From: Atrina japonica
Lineage: Eukaryota; Mollusca; Bivalvia; Pterioida; Pinnidae
Length of the DNA stretch: 64,000 nucleotides
Direction of reading: 5' to 3'
Assembly (NCBI GenBank): GCA_030159075.1
Contig: BROG01000478.1
Location: 62,001-126,000, forward strand
The notes under the pieces were generated by a model that saw only the letters and a program-made list of their open reading frames with translations, was not told the DNA's origin and did no database searches. The position numbers were made by a program, and so were the translations under genes. Positions 1-13,040 of this stretch are shown piece by piece (within the stretch, counting starts at the first letter, position 1; each line of letters begins with the position of its first letter).

Positions 1-1062
1 TTACACGTACATGTGATATTACAGACTACAGTCACATCTAACTCTCGTTATAATCGTGATTTTCGGTCATAAAGTGAAAGTGGGAAAAACCCGAATTAAA
101 AGTGAAGCCACTTAAGGAGAAACACGAGGCAGTTTACAATATTCTCGTAATCAGCGGTTGTACTTCTACCGGGCGGCCGTGGACGTTATTGTGAGTAGTG
201 AATAATAAATTTAGCAGGTGTTATAGGACACTATCATATTAAAAAGGTTATTTGCTTATTTGGCGTAATTATTCATTGTGATGCTCATTGTTTGTTTGTA
301 GAATCTTTCACTCATATGGAGACATCACCAAATGCCAGTGAAGAGCTTCAAATTTTGGCCTACATGTATGTTCAGCACTTACGGCCATTGAGCAGTAAGG
401 GTTTTTTAACGTGCCAACACCTACCGTGAAACGGTCCAAAGGACAATGTTTATACAACAGGTTAACTAGCACCCTACATATGTTTTCATAAGCGGTGGCA
501 CAGGTGGGTGTTGTTTTATGACCCGTGATTACGAGGACGCGCAGGAAACAAAATATGTCAATTAAACAATTAACCAGAAATTATGGGGTTGATCAAAAGG
601 TGTACACTTCCAAATCAAAATCTTGTGCATTCTACAGGATTCTGTTTGCAACTTTGATGCATCCCATGAGAAATCTCACGCATCAAATATGCATACCCTC
701 GGGTCACTAAGAGCCCTGTGAGGGACCACTATGATCTTTTGTAACTAGTAAAATGCAGAAAAAAATACATATATAATTATTTTAATTTCAATTCACAGAT
801 AACTTTACAGTTTTCCGGATACTGCAAAGAAAATAAAACAAGTTATGTGATTAATTAAATAATCAAGGGCTGATAGACCCTTTTTGGGATGACGACATGG
901 ACTGATGGAGTTCATCTGAAGATATGGAGGTTTTAATTGAGCAGTACTTTCAAGTTGTAAAGTTTTCTTTTATCTATACCAAAAGTGAGTTATACTGTGA
1001 GCATAAATGGGAAATTTTTGCTCAAAATTTGAAAAAAATATAGCGGAATTTGCATTGGGAAT
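1..1062. other. Intergenic, with a SINE-tail fragment at about 300-450
   Basis: No gene is visible. About 300-450 is similar to the non-tRNA part of the SINE copy at 47310-47570: both share the 'TTTCACTCATATGG' to 'CACCAAATGCC' stretch and the 'TTTAACGTGCC' stretch. It is therefore an older fragment of the same family without its tRNA head. A 61-codon open frame at 525-710 shows no homology I recognise and is probably chance. Confidence 0.5.
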
Positions 1063-1687
1063 GGGTCATTTTTGGTCCTACGAATTACCAAAAACACGGT
1101 CATTTACCAAAAACATGGTACAAATTGCCGAAAACATGATACAAATTACGGAAAACACATATGAGTACATCAATTAAATACATTTTCATTCTGAAGACAA
1201 AATTTTAGCTTCTGAATGTTTCTCTTAGCCATATCAGAAACTTTAACTGTCAAATATTGTTAAACCCCACCGCCATGTTTCACTGTTGTAAACTCGTATG
1301 GTATGTAATGTTGAACCCGACCCTGTAAGCTGTTAGGTAGTATGATTTGTTTTGTTGTGAACTATATAATGTATTAATTACGTCAAACAAACAAATTATT
1401 TTTTTTCAAAAGTAAAACACAATGCATCAGATAAAAGTATTTCTATATTTCATTCATCATTCCTTGAGTTGATTACCTATCTAATAATAGTATCCAGAAG
1501 TAGCGGCTCTTTAACAGAAATCATTTTGCAAGATTGATTCAGTTAATAAAAAATGAAAAGAAGTTATAGTTACTTTACTTCGTTGAATGAGTTTGAGTCC
1601 ATAAATGGGTGTTATCTGCAAATTAGATCATGTTTTCAGCAAATGACAGTTTTTTTGGTAATTCGTAGTACCCGGTCCTTTTACCCG
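1063..1687. mobile_element. Inverted-repeat element, about 625 bp
   Basis: The left end carries 'GGTCCTACGAATTACCAAAAA' (about 1074-1095). The right end carries its reverse complement (about 1650-1675), each next to a GGGT/ACCC terminus. The interior is AT-rich and has no long open frame, so this is probably a non-autonomous DNA element. Short degenerate copies of the 'AATTACCAAAAAC' word are repeated inside the left end. No clear target-site duplication was found. Confidence 0.5.
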
Positions 1688-3770
1688 ACTACATGTCAAT
1701 GATAATAATCCCTGAATCCTGATAATTAATCATTTGATCTCTCTATGGCACTTTTTATGTTTTGGAATATTCAGTCATGCATTGCTATGTCTTAAAGATA
1801 CATTGAAAGGATAGAAATACAATTTCGTATTATGATAATCATAATTGTTATTGTATCCAAGTTATTCCAAACAAGCACATGTTGAAATTTTCCTGACGAC
1901 TCACACTTCATTATCCTCTTCATTTCATGAATTATACTTTATCATGAATTCCAACAGCCATCAAACATTGATAAAAATACGATCAAATTCAATACTGAAA
2001 TGACGATTTGTCATAACACATGATTATAACCAGAAAACCATCAACAATTGTGAAGCATCAAATATGGAGGTTAATGCTATTTTCTACAATATGTAACCTT
2101 GAGGTTGTCTGACCTCATTTCGCGAAGTTCATACCGTGATGAGGAAATTAGTTCTGATCACCATATGGTGATATATTAATTTGACAATAAACTAAACTCT
2201 ATCAATTATTTACAATTACATTACCTTTTCCCCAAAATTTCGATTCCTCGTGTTGTCTAGTGCTCAAAGCTCAGGTATTCGTGATTTCCTACAGATCAAC
2301 AAAGCCAAATCCGCTCTTGTTTACGAAGTAAGGCTTCCACAGAAATGCATGAATTAACAACAAATTAAGTCAATCAATCTCCTCAAATGTTACCGATTGT
2401 AAGTTCACGTGTATCCCCCTGATTATAAATAGTTAAAAGTTTAGTTCCTTGTAATGTTACCCCGAAAAACTGGCTCTTTTCGAGCCATATTTACGAACAC
2501 ATTATCTTCCTTTACATTCGGGGGATCATTTCGAGTTCATGAAGGAGAACCGTCAAGACGAATAGTTGATCAAATCCGAAATGTAACCAAGGACGAGCAA
2601 TATTGGTTTGTAAATGGTTAAAAATCTAATTTTATTTACACATCAAGCGAATAAATATAAATCTATAATTAGAAAAACTACAATGTTCAGCTTTATTTTT
2701 ATTCGTTTTTCAGTTCCGAAGATATAACCTCGGTATTTTCGGAGTTGACAACCGGATATTCATTACGATCTGACGTCATAAAAACTTGTGTAAATCGACA
2801 TGTAATAAATAGTGACCAACAATATTGCGCCTAGCAGTCTGCTGTGCCTCTTGTCTGCATTTCTATATTTCGGCGGGCTCGTCGTCATTTTCCCCTCATC
2901 GTGTGGTTATGTTCATGGCTTTATGTTTTGATCTTTGTTTATATTTTGTTAAGCGAAGACAATCAATGTAATTTAAAGATATATGTTCCCACACAAATAT
3001 AAAATGTATCTACACTTTTTTTAGCAGCGAACGAAACAAACTTTCTAAATGTATGGCAGTAAGATGGGGTAGGGGGTGCGTCGTGATACTCAGTTAGCCT
3101 AGTTTGCGATGTTGTCAACGTGAATATTTCATGAAACTCTTAGATTCAGTAGTCTATCCGAAAAACTTATAAAAAAGCAATAACCGAAATTATGCTAATG
3201 TACGCCGTTAGGAAATTTATTCCCTATTTTGTAACATTAAAAAAAATTGGTAGATCTAAAATATTTGAAAAATCGATTTTTTATTATTAAATTTTTTTTT
3301 TTTTAAATATTTAGAAAATTTCTTAATATTAGAAAATTATTATGTAAAAGATCTGTATCTAGATTCTATTACAAAATGATTTTTTTATAGATCTATTTCA
3401 AAATGCAATAAAATTCAATGTCCTCCAAAGGGATGTATAGTTATGCGAAACAGTAAAACACTATATATTGGCCTTTATCAAGTGAAAGACGACCATATGT
3501 ATAAATACATGTAATATTATAATGGAATTTGTGAATATTGAGTGTTTTACTGTTTTTCGTATTACAAAATGATTTTTTTAATATTAAGAAATAGATCTGA
3601 ATTTCTAATATTAGTAATTGATTTTTTTAATATGAAGAAATCATGGTCGGAATTTCTTATATCAATATTTTTTATAAGACTGAACTCGAGAGGTCTGAGC
3701 ATCTTCCCAAGTCAAGTTTTTCCTATTCACCCCTTTACTGTTTGAGGACGTGGATCAGAAAACCTTTGTA
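1688..3770. other. AT-rich intergenic stretch, nothing recognised
   Basis: No coding frame, RNA gene or clear repeat family was recognised. Several short AT-rich duplications are visible at about 3240-3660 (words such as 'ATATTAAGAAAT' and 'CAAAATGATTTTTTTA' recur). The GC-richer stretch at about 2800-2900 could hide an untranslated exon, but nothing proves it. Confidence 0.4.
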
Positions 3771-3789
3771 ACATAGACAAATACTGCCT

Positions 3790-4230
3790 CTGCTTGGATT
3801 CGGACCCAGGACCCCAGGTTTACCATTCTGATGCTCTACCGATCGAGCTAAAGGGGAAACCCCACTAGCACAAGTTAGTAGGAACCCCATGTAATAACAC
3901 TGCAACATTATCTTCCTCCATTGTTATTAATATTAGATTTCGCTTTACTTCGGATATGCCGATCGGCGCAAGCATCTCACTGTTTAAACCTCTAACATTG
4001 TTGGAGTATCTTTAGAGGTAGCTATCATTTATTGGGCGATTCAAGGATAATCACTTTCACACTTCCAGGAGGAACCCAGGCCCCAACGTGGGCGCCATAT
4101 TGTAGCAGAGACAACTCGATACTGCCTCTATTTGGAATCGAACGCAGAACCCCTGGTATACTAGTCTGGTGCTCTACCGATCGAGCTAAAGGAGAGATCG
4201 CATTAATTAGCTCATGCTAGTAGGAACACC
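3790..4230 (-). repeat. Two tandem copies of a tRNA-headed SINE
   Basis: Read on the minus strand, both 3790-3870 and 4105-4205 contain a box-A-like 'TTAGCTCGATCGGTAGAGC' and a box-B-like 'GGTTCGAATCC' derivative. The intervening anticodon arm does not fold into a proper stem. These are tRNA-derived repeats, not working tRNA genes. The copies share flanking words (TACTGCCTCT and AGTAGGAAC.CCAT) and are about 315 bp apart. Confidence 0.6.
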
Positions 4231-4682
4231 ATATAACTTGGCTTGACTAGGGAAGATGACCTCTGACCTTGCTCCGACTATCTTCTTCACTCCCGTGAAT
4301 CTTAATCCAAAACAAAACAAAACAGTTAATGGAAACAAAAATAAAATTAGGAAAATCAAATTGTTATATGATATATAAAAGATGTAATTCCGTGAAAGGG
4401 TATCCAGAGGCGCATGGTAAATGTAAGGAAAAGCAGAGACTAAACAGAATTCCCCGATGTCTCTGACATAAACTGTAATCCCAGTGTCGTGTTCTGGCAT
4501 CTGAAAACACTAAGTGGTGGAAGCCAGATTTTTATTTATTTTTTTTACTTTTTTTTTTTACGCTAAGTGGCGACAGTTTTTAATGGTGGGGGAGATAACC
4601 TTGTCACAATGTAAGTTGATTTAGAAATGACTCTCCTTGAATATTTTGAAAAAAAATGCGGAATTATAAGAAAAATATAGGG

Positions 4683-4795
4683 AAAACCGCCGGTCTTCCG
4701 CAAGTAAACTGGCAAATTTTCTCACCAAAATCAGCTTAGGTTCCAGCGGGACTCGAACCTGGGCTGACCCAATAGTGCGTGGCGGCCGTCAAATA
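4683..4795 (-). repeat. Fragment of the GGCCGAGTGGTTAGAGC SINE family
   Basis: This is the reverse complement of the middle and head region of the SINE seen in full at 29150-29385. It has the 'GGTTCCAGC.GGACTCGAACC' box-B region and 'CGCAAGTAAACTGGCAAA'. It is truncated and lacks the usual 3' part. Confidence 0.6.
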
Positions 4796-4988
4796 AATTA
4801 CGTTTTATGATCTGGCACTTGCACCACGGCTTCCGTAGTATTGTGCAACGATTTCTACTTAATAACCCAGATAATTAAGTCGATACAAATGTTAAATTTT
4901 CTATTTTTATCACAAATAAAAAAAAATAGTGGCAGTAACAGGATTAGCAATTGATGGCTAAAAGTATCTAATGTACGGCGCGTCATTG

Positions 4989-5008
4989 GGCGGGGGGGGG
5001 GGGGGTAG
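4989..5008. repeat. G-rich homopolymer run
   Basis: A run of mostly uninterrupted G (GGGCGGG...GGGTAGGGGG). It is an unstable simple repeat, and its length may be unreliable in the assembly. Confidence 0.8.
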
Positions 5009-5653
5009 GGGGTATTCCTATGTCCACAAAATTAGACTATATGTATTCAGAACTTTCTGTACATATACCAGACCAGGAACTGGATTTCGGATTTTAAAGA
5101 TAAAAAATCAAGCATCCGAACCTCTCCTTCCACCATTGCACTCCGTATATGCTGGAAATAAAAGATATGTCAATTTGAATTTTTAGATGTAAAACGTGTC
5201 CTTTTGATGCCTTGAAACAAGTGTCATTTGCTAACTTTTGAATTGAAAATTTTAAAGTGACCCTATTGCTACTTCATGTTAATTGACAGAAAAGATAGAA
5301 AATATATCTTCAGTTTCCAGATTTCGCAAAAAAAAAAATAGAAAATATATCTTCTGTCTTCAGATTTCGCCAAAAAACAAAAAACAAAAACAAAAACAAA
5401 AACCAAAAAAAAAAATGAATCTCGCACTTTTCCCCATGTAGGTCATTTTATAATAAATTACGGTATAAGTCACAATACGTTTAGCATTATGTTTTCCCTC
5501 ACTTTTTTCCTTTGAAAAAAGAATCCAGGATCCACCACTGGCTAGAGCCACACAATACGAGTGAATTGTATATCGAAAAGTCGGCCGAAAATCTGTAATC
5601 GAAGCGTCACAGCTAGCACATATTGTCGCCACCAAACTTACTGACGTTAAAAC

Positions 5654-5955
5654 TAGGGGCGGATCCAGGAATTTTCAAAGAGTGGGTGTAAAGTGTTTCT
5701 TTTTACTGAACGCAAAGTGGTGAGTTCTGATTTATTCTGAGTGAAGAATTGGAATTAAATCAACGAAGGTTGTCCAATCTTACCCAAAGTCTGTACGTGT
5801 CAGTATTCTTAATGCAGTACAAACAATAATCATTTATTATGCATAACTGAAAAATAGTGTGAAGTTGGTGTAGAGAATTATTTACTGTATATAAACCTAT
5901 ACTTTGGCATCCAAAGACGCCTTTACCCCCCCCCCTGAATCCGCCTCTGAAAACG
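5654..5955. mobile_element. Short hAT-like MITE
   Basis: The left end reads AGGGGCGGATCCAGGAATTTT. The right end has the approximate complement (CCCCCTGAATCCGCCTCTG). The '(C)AGGGGCGGATCC' terminus is typical of hAT-type short elements and also resembles the left end of the transposon at 61262. The interior has no coding capacity. The 8-bp target duplication expected for hAT is not clear. Confidence 0.5.
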
Positions 5956-6230
5956 GGTACACCCGACACATATTAACGTCGGAGGAAATATGTGCCGATC
6001 GATTGACCACAATATATGCAGTGGAGATTACATGAATTGTCTCCGGTGACAATATATGCGACAATATATACAGAGGCGACAATATATGCTGTACTGACAT
6101 GGATGCCGAGCAGCAGCTGATTATTAAACTACTGATATGATCATAATTATAACCTCGAGTTCTGGAAGTCAACGTGCATACCGAATGTTCGGAGTTTTTG
6201 TAACCTATTGTTGTATATGAATGTTCCTTC

Positions 6231-6313
6231 ATCCATCCATCTATCCATCGATCGATCGTTCTATCTATCTACCTACTTACCTACCTACCTACCTACCTAC
6301 CTATCTATCTATC
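6231..6313. repeat. Tetranucleotide microsatellite (ATCC/TACC/TATC)n
   Basis: A mixed run of CATC, ATCG, TACC and TATC tetranucleotides spanning about 80 bp. Confidence 0.9.
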
Positions 6314-7619
6314 TCTATACCAACTGCACAATATTGTTCAGTAATGCATAATTAAATGATTATTGATTGCATACTGGTGTGAGTAAAATTTTGTAAACTC
6401 TCTTTAACTAAATATCCGAACTGTGTTTGCATTAAATTGGAAATAAGTAAATTTTTTAGCAAAATCAGTAGCCGAAAAAAGATATGACTTTGGACAACAA
6501 GCGTAGGAGACCACAACCAGGTCGTCTTGATGCATTAAAAAATAATACATACAAAGGGAATGCTTAGTATTTATACCCATATAAAAGTGCGGACGAATCC
6601 ATTTTGACTCGGTCTTAGAGAAAGGGTATTTCCCTTCCGTTGCTACGACCATGGGTAGTTAAGAGTGTTGACAATCCCTTAAGAGTATGATCAGTGCGAA
6701 TGACTTTGTTGTATGGTAGAACCAATCTAATTAAACACCAATCTCTCACGACTATTGCCTATTCGCGACATATCAGAAAACGTGAGCAATTAGAGATAGG
6801 TTTTTAATAAGATTGGTTAGAACATGCGATAAGCAATAACTGCTGAACATCAGGAAGGGGTCGACAACTCGTCATGAGGTGCTTAAGGACAGGACCCTGC
6901 AGTCGGCTCTCATAACAACCTCTTTCATTAGCATAAATATATCCCGCCCCCTCTAGATATGAGTTTCCGGTTTAGGAGTGCAGAAAACTTTACGCACTTT
7001 GAAAAAAATCATACTGTGATGAACTGACCGTGCGCCCTTGAGGCTTGCGTGTTAGCGAGGATTTTTTTTTCAAATATTGTACTCAAATGAGATTCGACAG
7101 AACAAAGAAAGGAATGCTCTGTCATAAAATGAAATTTTATTGAAAATTGACCGTTCCTTAATTTTTTTTTTTTTTTTTTTTTTTGCAGAACTAGGACAAA
7201 AATATGGAAAATGGCAGTTTGTCCCAACGGGAACCTACCGGATTACGTCCCTTTAATTTCTAACCGTTTTCATAAGTTCCTGTTTAGTTGAGATTTCATT
7301 TACTAAACAAAATACTTATACACATATTGCTTATCAATTAAAGTTGAAGGATTTGGAAAACAAGTACATGTAAGTACTTATGTATTATCCATTTTCTTTG
7401 ATACACATCAATATCAAATAAATGAATAACTTTGGTTGTTAATTAGCAACAGCAAATAAAAAAAATATTTGATACAATAAAAAAGCAATTTGAATGAGAA
7501 GGGGTAGTCATGAAGCATGTAGGAGTATATAGGGGTGCACTGTATACTCAAAGCGAGTCGATCGCACAAAAAAAGAAGGAGTACATACATCTTTATTGCT
7601 GACAATGAACAGCTCATAA
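6314..7619. other. Intergenic stretch, no gene seen; T23 tract at 7162-7184
   Basis: No supported coding sequence was found. The only distinct structure is an uninterrupted run of 23 T at 7162-7184. Short open frames here show no recognisable protein family. Confidence 0.5.
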
Positions 7620-8400
7620 AAACATTAGGGACATAAGAAGTACGATAATAACTAAAACAATGACTGCAATTTTGAGACGTAGCATGATAACAATAGATAA
7701 GAGATGAAAAAAATGCCTGCAGATTTGTGATGTAGTGTTATATTATCTGAAACACGAAAACGACTACTACAGATATGTATAATACAATGTTAACAATAAA
7801 TAAACAATACGAAACGGAATACATTGATAGGAAGTTTGTGTTGTAGTATGATAAAATTCGATCATATACGGACAGGTTTTTTGTTTTTGTTTTTGGTTTT
7901 TGTTTGCTATAGATCTAGGATGATAACAATAGATTACATACTAACAGGAGTTTTGTGTTAAGGTAAGATTACAATAGATAATATGCAAATACATTGACAG
8001 GTGTTTTATGTTATACTGTGATAATAATATAATGCATTATAATGTTAAAGTATGCTAACAAAAGATAATATACGAATACAGGAACTATAGTTATGTGCTA
8101 TAGTATGATAGTAATATAATAGTGTATGAATATGATGGCTGCAGTTTTGTGCTAAGGCATATTGGCAATATGTAATATATAAATACAATGACTTCAGTTT
8201 TGTGTTGCAGCATAACATTAGATAAGATACGAATATAATGATTGCACTTTTATGCTGTCGAATGGTAACAATGGATAGGACACGAATATAATACCAATAG
8301 TTTTGTGCTGAAATATGAAATAATAGATACGATATGAATTCTGTATTGAAGAATAACAGTTATATGTTGTGACAGGAAAGCAGGATCTGATTCAAGGGAA
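7620..8400. repeat. Degenerate tandem repeat, unit about 65-75 bp
   Basis: Words such as 'ATGATAACAATAGATAA', 'ATACGAATA' and 'AGTTTTGTGTTG' recur roughly every 65-75 bp, with much divergence. This is an old minisatellite-like array. Unit borders are blurred by indels. Confidence 0.6.
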
Positions 8401-11178
8401 TTATAATAAGTCGGGAAAATATTTCCTTTCATAGACTAAAGTAGTTTAGAACAAAACGTATAACTGACATTAATCTATTCTAATCATGAAATCGTTTACT
8501 TTTAATAATAAATCTTTGGACTGCTTTAAATATTTGGATATTTTGGTTAAGTTGAAGGCTAGGATCTCCAAACAGAAGAAGTTCAGTGTTAAGATCAAAA
8601 GGTAGGGTCGAGATGTATTTATTGATGTTCAATGGACACTCTAAAAGGTAATGCCTAGAATTCTCTATATTCCCCCAAGTAGATAGTGGACTATCAATAA
8701 TATTTTTCGTAAATAAATGTTCTTTTATAATATTACATTTTAGGCGTAATCTAGTGTGAAGTATTTAAGCTTTCCTGGTGTCTGTATAATAATATGCAAG
8801 AGGGGATACTATAGATCTGTTAATGTGATACTTCAGATTGGAAATAGAGGGGGTTTGTTTTATTTCATCTGGCATAATAAGAAGTGTAATAAGAATCGAT
8901 GGTATGATAAATGAATACAAAAATGAAAATTGATAAACATCATGACTGTTGATAAAAAAAAATCCCGGAATTTTGTACAAAACAACCATACTACGATTGT
9001 CCTTAGTGCGTAAAGTGAAAAAAATCATTCTCAAGTTCCTGTTTACCTCTATCATTCTCAAGTTCCTGTTTACCTCTATCGTAACCTAACATATGGAGTG
9101 CGATATTTCAGTCATATATTACTTCGACTACCAACTGGTGATATCATTTATTCCGAATTTTATTACTTATTCCGAATATTAACTTTGGTATTATCTTATT
9201 TTTGCACGCATATTTCGTGATCTTTTTTATCATCCGATTGTTTCAAAAGCGTATCGATAGATAACTGCAGGTTTCGATGCGACTGAAATTTGGCTCTAAT
9301 CACATATTATATATTATAGCTAGCTACGTGGTACAAATATCAGTGATTATCGTCCATAAAGATCTAGATAAAGTGAAAATAAAATACAAATAAAAATTCT
9401 GCATGTAAATAAGAAAATATGATATAAACAAGTGATATTAAGAAAGATAAAAAACATTTAGTTTTCTCTTTTTCTTGTACACCAGGACTACACTGAAATG
9501 AACACCACAGACGCTCGTGGCATTAGATGCTAGAATCTAACCAATTAATAAAAATGAAAATTTATATAAACCAAATTAAATTTATCTATCTATTACATAG
9601 CATGATTACACAATCACCGACTTTATATTTTTTTGTGAGATTTGTCAGAGTTTTAATAGATATTTCGTATTTATCATTTTCTTATCCAAAGCCGCAAAGG
9701 TATCAAAATAATGAGCGAATTATTCTGCTCTTCCCCATCGATCAAATTTGATCAATTTCCTGAATTCACTCATGCTTTGTATGTTTCGAATTTTATGGCT
9801 ATTGACCACGCCTTGGGTCTCTCAGAAGTGTTCGTTCTCACATATTTTCTCATCAGTTGTACATAGGAAAATGTATATGCCTTTAATAAAACTTATATGA
9901 TTAACCTTGAATTATTATCAGCTATAAAGATAGCAAAATCTAATCATCGATTATCTATCAAATTCTCTACTCAGAATGAACGCACTATTTCTTTCTTGTC
10001 CCGGGGCCCTAACTACTGAAAATACGCCCTATTTGAAAAATTCCAGGATCCGCCTTAAGGTTTGAAAGTTGGCTCTATGACGATTTATTCAATCTCGGCC
10101 TCGGCATACCATTTTCACATATCTCCATAATTTCAATAACAGCCAATGAAAATTATTGTATCATAAGTGTATACACGACTGGAAACGATGCATGTAACCC
10201 TGTGAGGTCCGCCTATTGTTTGAAAACCTGACTAAACGACACCAGAAAACACATACAGTAAACAAAGTGCATTAAAGGGTAAAGTCCTGATTACAGAATT
10301 TTAAAACGATTATCGATATTTAGGAAGTAATACCATGTAACATGATCCTTACATATACAGATAGCTTTTAGGGGGCCGCTTACGACGTTGCTAACTCCTG
10401 TTATGGTGTTGTGCATGTATCACCTCTTTACTCTTGTCAGTGAGTGTTTGTCATCAAGCACTTTTATTGTTTGTTTCTTTATTTTATTTTCAAAGATAGT
10501 AAATCAGATTTGAATCGTTATTTTGGGCAAAACCATCTTCTTGTCTGTTGAACAATAGACAAGTGCTCGGACAGTAATGAAGCATGACCTCGACGTTTCA
10601 ATAGAAAATACTCAGACATCTGCCGAACTGGCAACAAATATTAGGCGTAGCCTACAAATGTTAACTTATGAGTCACATGCATGCAATAAAATTGTTGCGA
10701 GCACTGTTCTGTTGTGAACATACATGTGACTGGAACATGAGAAAAATGTGAATGTGAATAATGGCGCTGATTTCGAGGAAGCTGTTTACCATTCAGTACC
10801 TTGCTTGTTATGGTAGAGATTTGGCAGTCTTGTTTACAGTTTACTATTCACAGAGTATGCACAATATTCCTAGCTGAAGATGAATGCCGAGTCCATTGCA
10901 TTGTCAGTTTAGTCCCAAATAGTATATATTACTTCTCATACTGCCTAATCCATACTGTTAGGTATTACTAAATTCTTTTTACATAGAATGCATGCAGCAT
11001 AATAAGTCCTTCTGTTTTACATATATTAAGTTCCTTAAAAGTTATATTCCTTGGATTTTACCAAAATGAAAAGTAACTTAAAATTTTGGCAGAATTTTGG
11101 CTAAGTGATTGAGCTACTAACAGTAACACTCATATTTCAGTGTTTGAATTTCTTGAGTTTTCCCCATTTTTCATAGTA
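8401..11178. other. Intergenic stretch, no gene recognised
   Basis: No coding frame or RNA gene is supported. One direct duplication of 27 bp lies at about 9029-9082. A short 'TTCCAGGATCCGCC' piece near 10045 resembles a decayed hAT-type terminus. A non-coding first exon of the downstream FNBP4 gene could lie in this region, but no sequence evidence fixes it. Confidence 0.4.
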
Positions 11179-12380
11179 CAGTGGTCCCCCTATTTGCGAC
11201 CACCCCCACAAGCGACCACCCCCTTAAGCGACCAAATTTTCAAAACATCAGCCTTTTTTAATGATAAATTACCTCTTATAAGAGACCACTCCCATAACGC
11301 GACCAGCGACCACTTTTCATCGGCCAAATCATGTTGATTCCGCAGAAAACCCCCCTCACGAGCGACCGAGTGTTTTTTAAAAAGTAAAACATTAAATACG
11401 AAACTAAATTATTCGCTAGCTCTACCGCGTAACCAAAATGTGAGCGACCGATTTTTTTTATTTTTAAACTCGAATAATTCTTGCCCGCACCGTATCCGAC
11501 CCTCTTCATCCTACTAGGTTAATGTAGTGATCGTAGTGAACAGAATATAACGACTGAATAATTCGGGTTACGGTATTTAAAAAATAAAGTACGAAAACAT
11601 AAAATACGAAACTCAATTACACGCTAGCTCTACCGGGTAACCAATGTTTTTATTATTTACAAAATTGCGTCGCGTGAAAACGAGAGGACTGTACCAGTGG
11701 TTGATTCAGAGGGGGCCAAGGGGACACGTTCCCCACGGCTGTACCCTCGATTAAAAAATAATAGGCCTATAATTCCCTACAAATACGCATTTCCGATCTG
11801 CCTGTAATCGATCGCAACACAACCTACCCGATAGCGATATCGTTAGTCCTTCGTCTGTCGTATCAACACTTGCCGACTTGGTGAAGTCTTCCGAGTTTGA
11901 AATCTAATTAAAGGATTATTAGGAATTAATTATCATCGTGGATGTTGATTAGGGTAACACAAAAGACAAGATGATTTGCAGGTATGTTTAATTAGGCGCG
12001 ACAAGTAGCAGTTTACCTATTGTATAAACATCGGCGCCGGAGGCCTTAGACTGGGTACTGTCAAAACAACGTACAGGTGTGAAATAAACTCGAGGATTAT
12101 GTTTAGTGTTTGGAACATTTTAAATCAAATTATTATGTGAACAAGTTTGTGACAATGTGAACATTTTAAATCATATGATGCTAATGGCTATTGCACCAGA
12201 AAGAACCAAATCAACATGGAGATGTAATATCAATGAATAAAATTGTCTGAAAATTGTATAACTAGATGTCGTTTATCATTGACAAGTTATTGGTAGACAT
12301 CCTCCCAGGAAAGACCACCTCCATTATGAGACCACATGCCTCTTTCATTTAGGGTGGTCTTATAAGGGGGGGGACCACTG
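11179..12380. mobile_element. TA-flanked DNA transposon, non-autonomous, 1.2 kb
   Basis: The termini CAGTGGTCCCCC (11179) and GGGGGGACCACTG (ending 12380) are inverted and flanked by TA on both sides (11177-11178 and 12381-12382). Sub-terminal 'GCGACCACC' words repeat at the left end. The CAGT start and TA duplication fit the Tc1/mariner-pogo (Tigger-like) superfamily. No transposase frame is present, so it would depend on an enzyme supplied elsewhere. A hAT-like end word at about 11696-11730 hints at a nested fragment. Confidence 0.75.
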
Positions 12381-12805
12381 TATTTGAATTTGTTTGCATT
12401 TTACTTTAACAATTTATTATATATTGTAATTGTAGGTACATGCAAAAGATACTTTTTGCCTTTTGTTGTTTCCAATGATTACTATTATCTTTTCCTCAAA
12501 AGGTCTTTGAATGAATTATTTTCACTTGTAATTGGTGTTGAGTAAATTTGTCAAAGTGTTGAGTGAATTTCGAAAGCCACTGAGCACTATGCTGAATGGA
12601 TTACAATTTTTTTAAAGCCCTGAGCTCCTTGTTTTACTCATGCAGGAAAAATCAATCATCTAGAATCTATCCAATCTAAGTAGTGCAGCACCTTTCTCAC
12701 AAAGTGACGTAACAGTTTAATTATAACATTAAATATTTAGACTTTAGAACGTAATTAGCGGCTCCAGTGTTACCATGAACTTGGTCTGCAAAATGTTTGC
12801 TAATA

Positions 12806-13040
12806 CAGGGATTTTCCACGGCTGATTTTGGGTCTGGTTACAGGACCCATTCTCAATGCAAAAATGGCTTGTATTTTCCCAAAATTATGCCAGAAATTGC
12901 CAGTTTTGAAATTCAGAATAAAAAAGTAGTATTTTCAAACAAATGTCTCAAATTAAGTGTTTTATTTTAGTAAAAATGTCATATTTTTTCCCAGTTTTCC
13001 TGACCATGGACCCAGAATTTTGGAGGTAGGAAAATCCCTG
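12806..13040. mobile_element. MITE, 235 bp, with CAGGGATTTTCC termini
   Basis: The inverted termini CAGGGATTTTCC and GGAAAATCCCTG are flanked by TA on both sides. The element is too short to code for a protein. Confidence 0.75.

Noticed and set aside
4070..4110. Minus-strand TGGCGCCCACGTTGGGG word resembling a lysine-tRNA primer-binding site of an LTR element
   Set aside because: No LTR pair, polypurine tract or gag-pol frame is nearby, so it is probably part of the SINE-flanking repeat.
3790..4230. Possible tRNA genes on the minus strand
   Set aside because: Box A and box B are present but the anticodon arm does not pair and two copies lie in tandem with shared flanks, as expected for SINEs.
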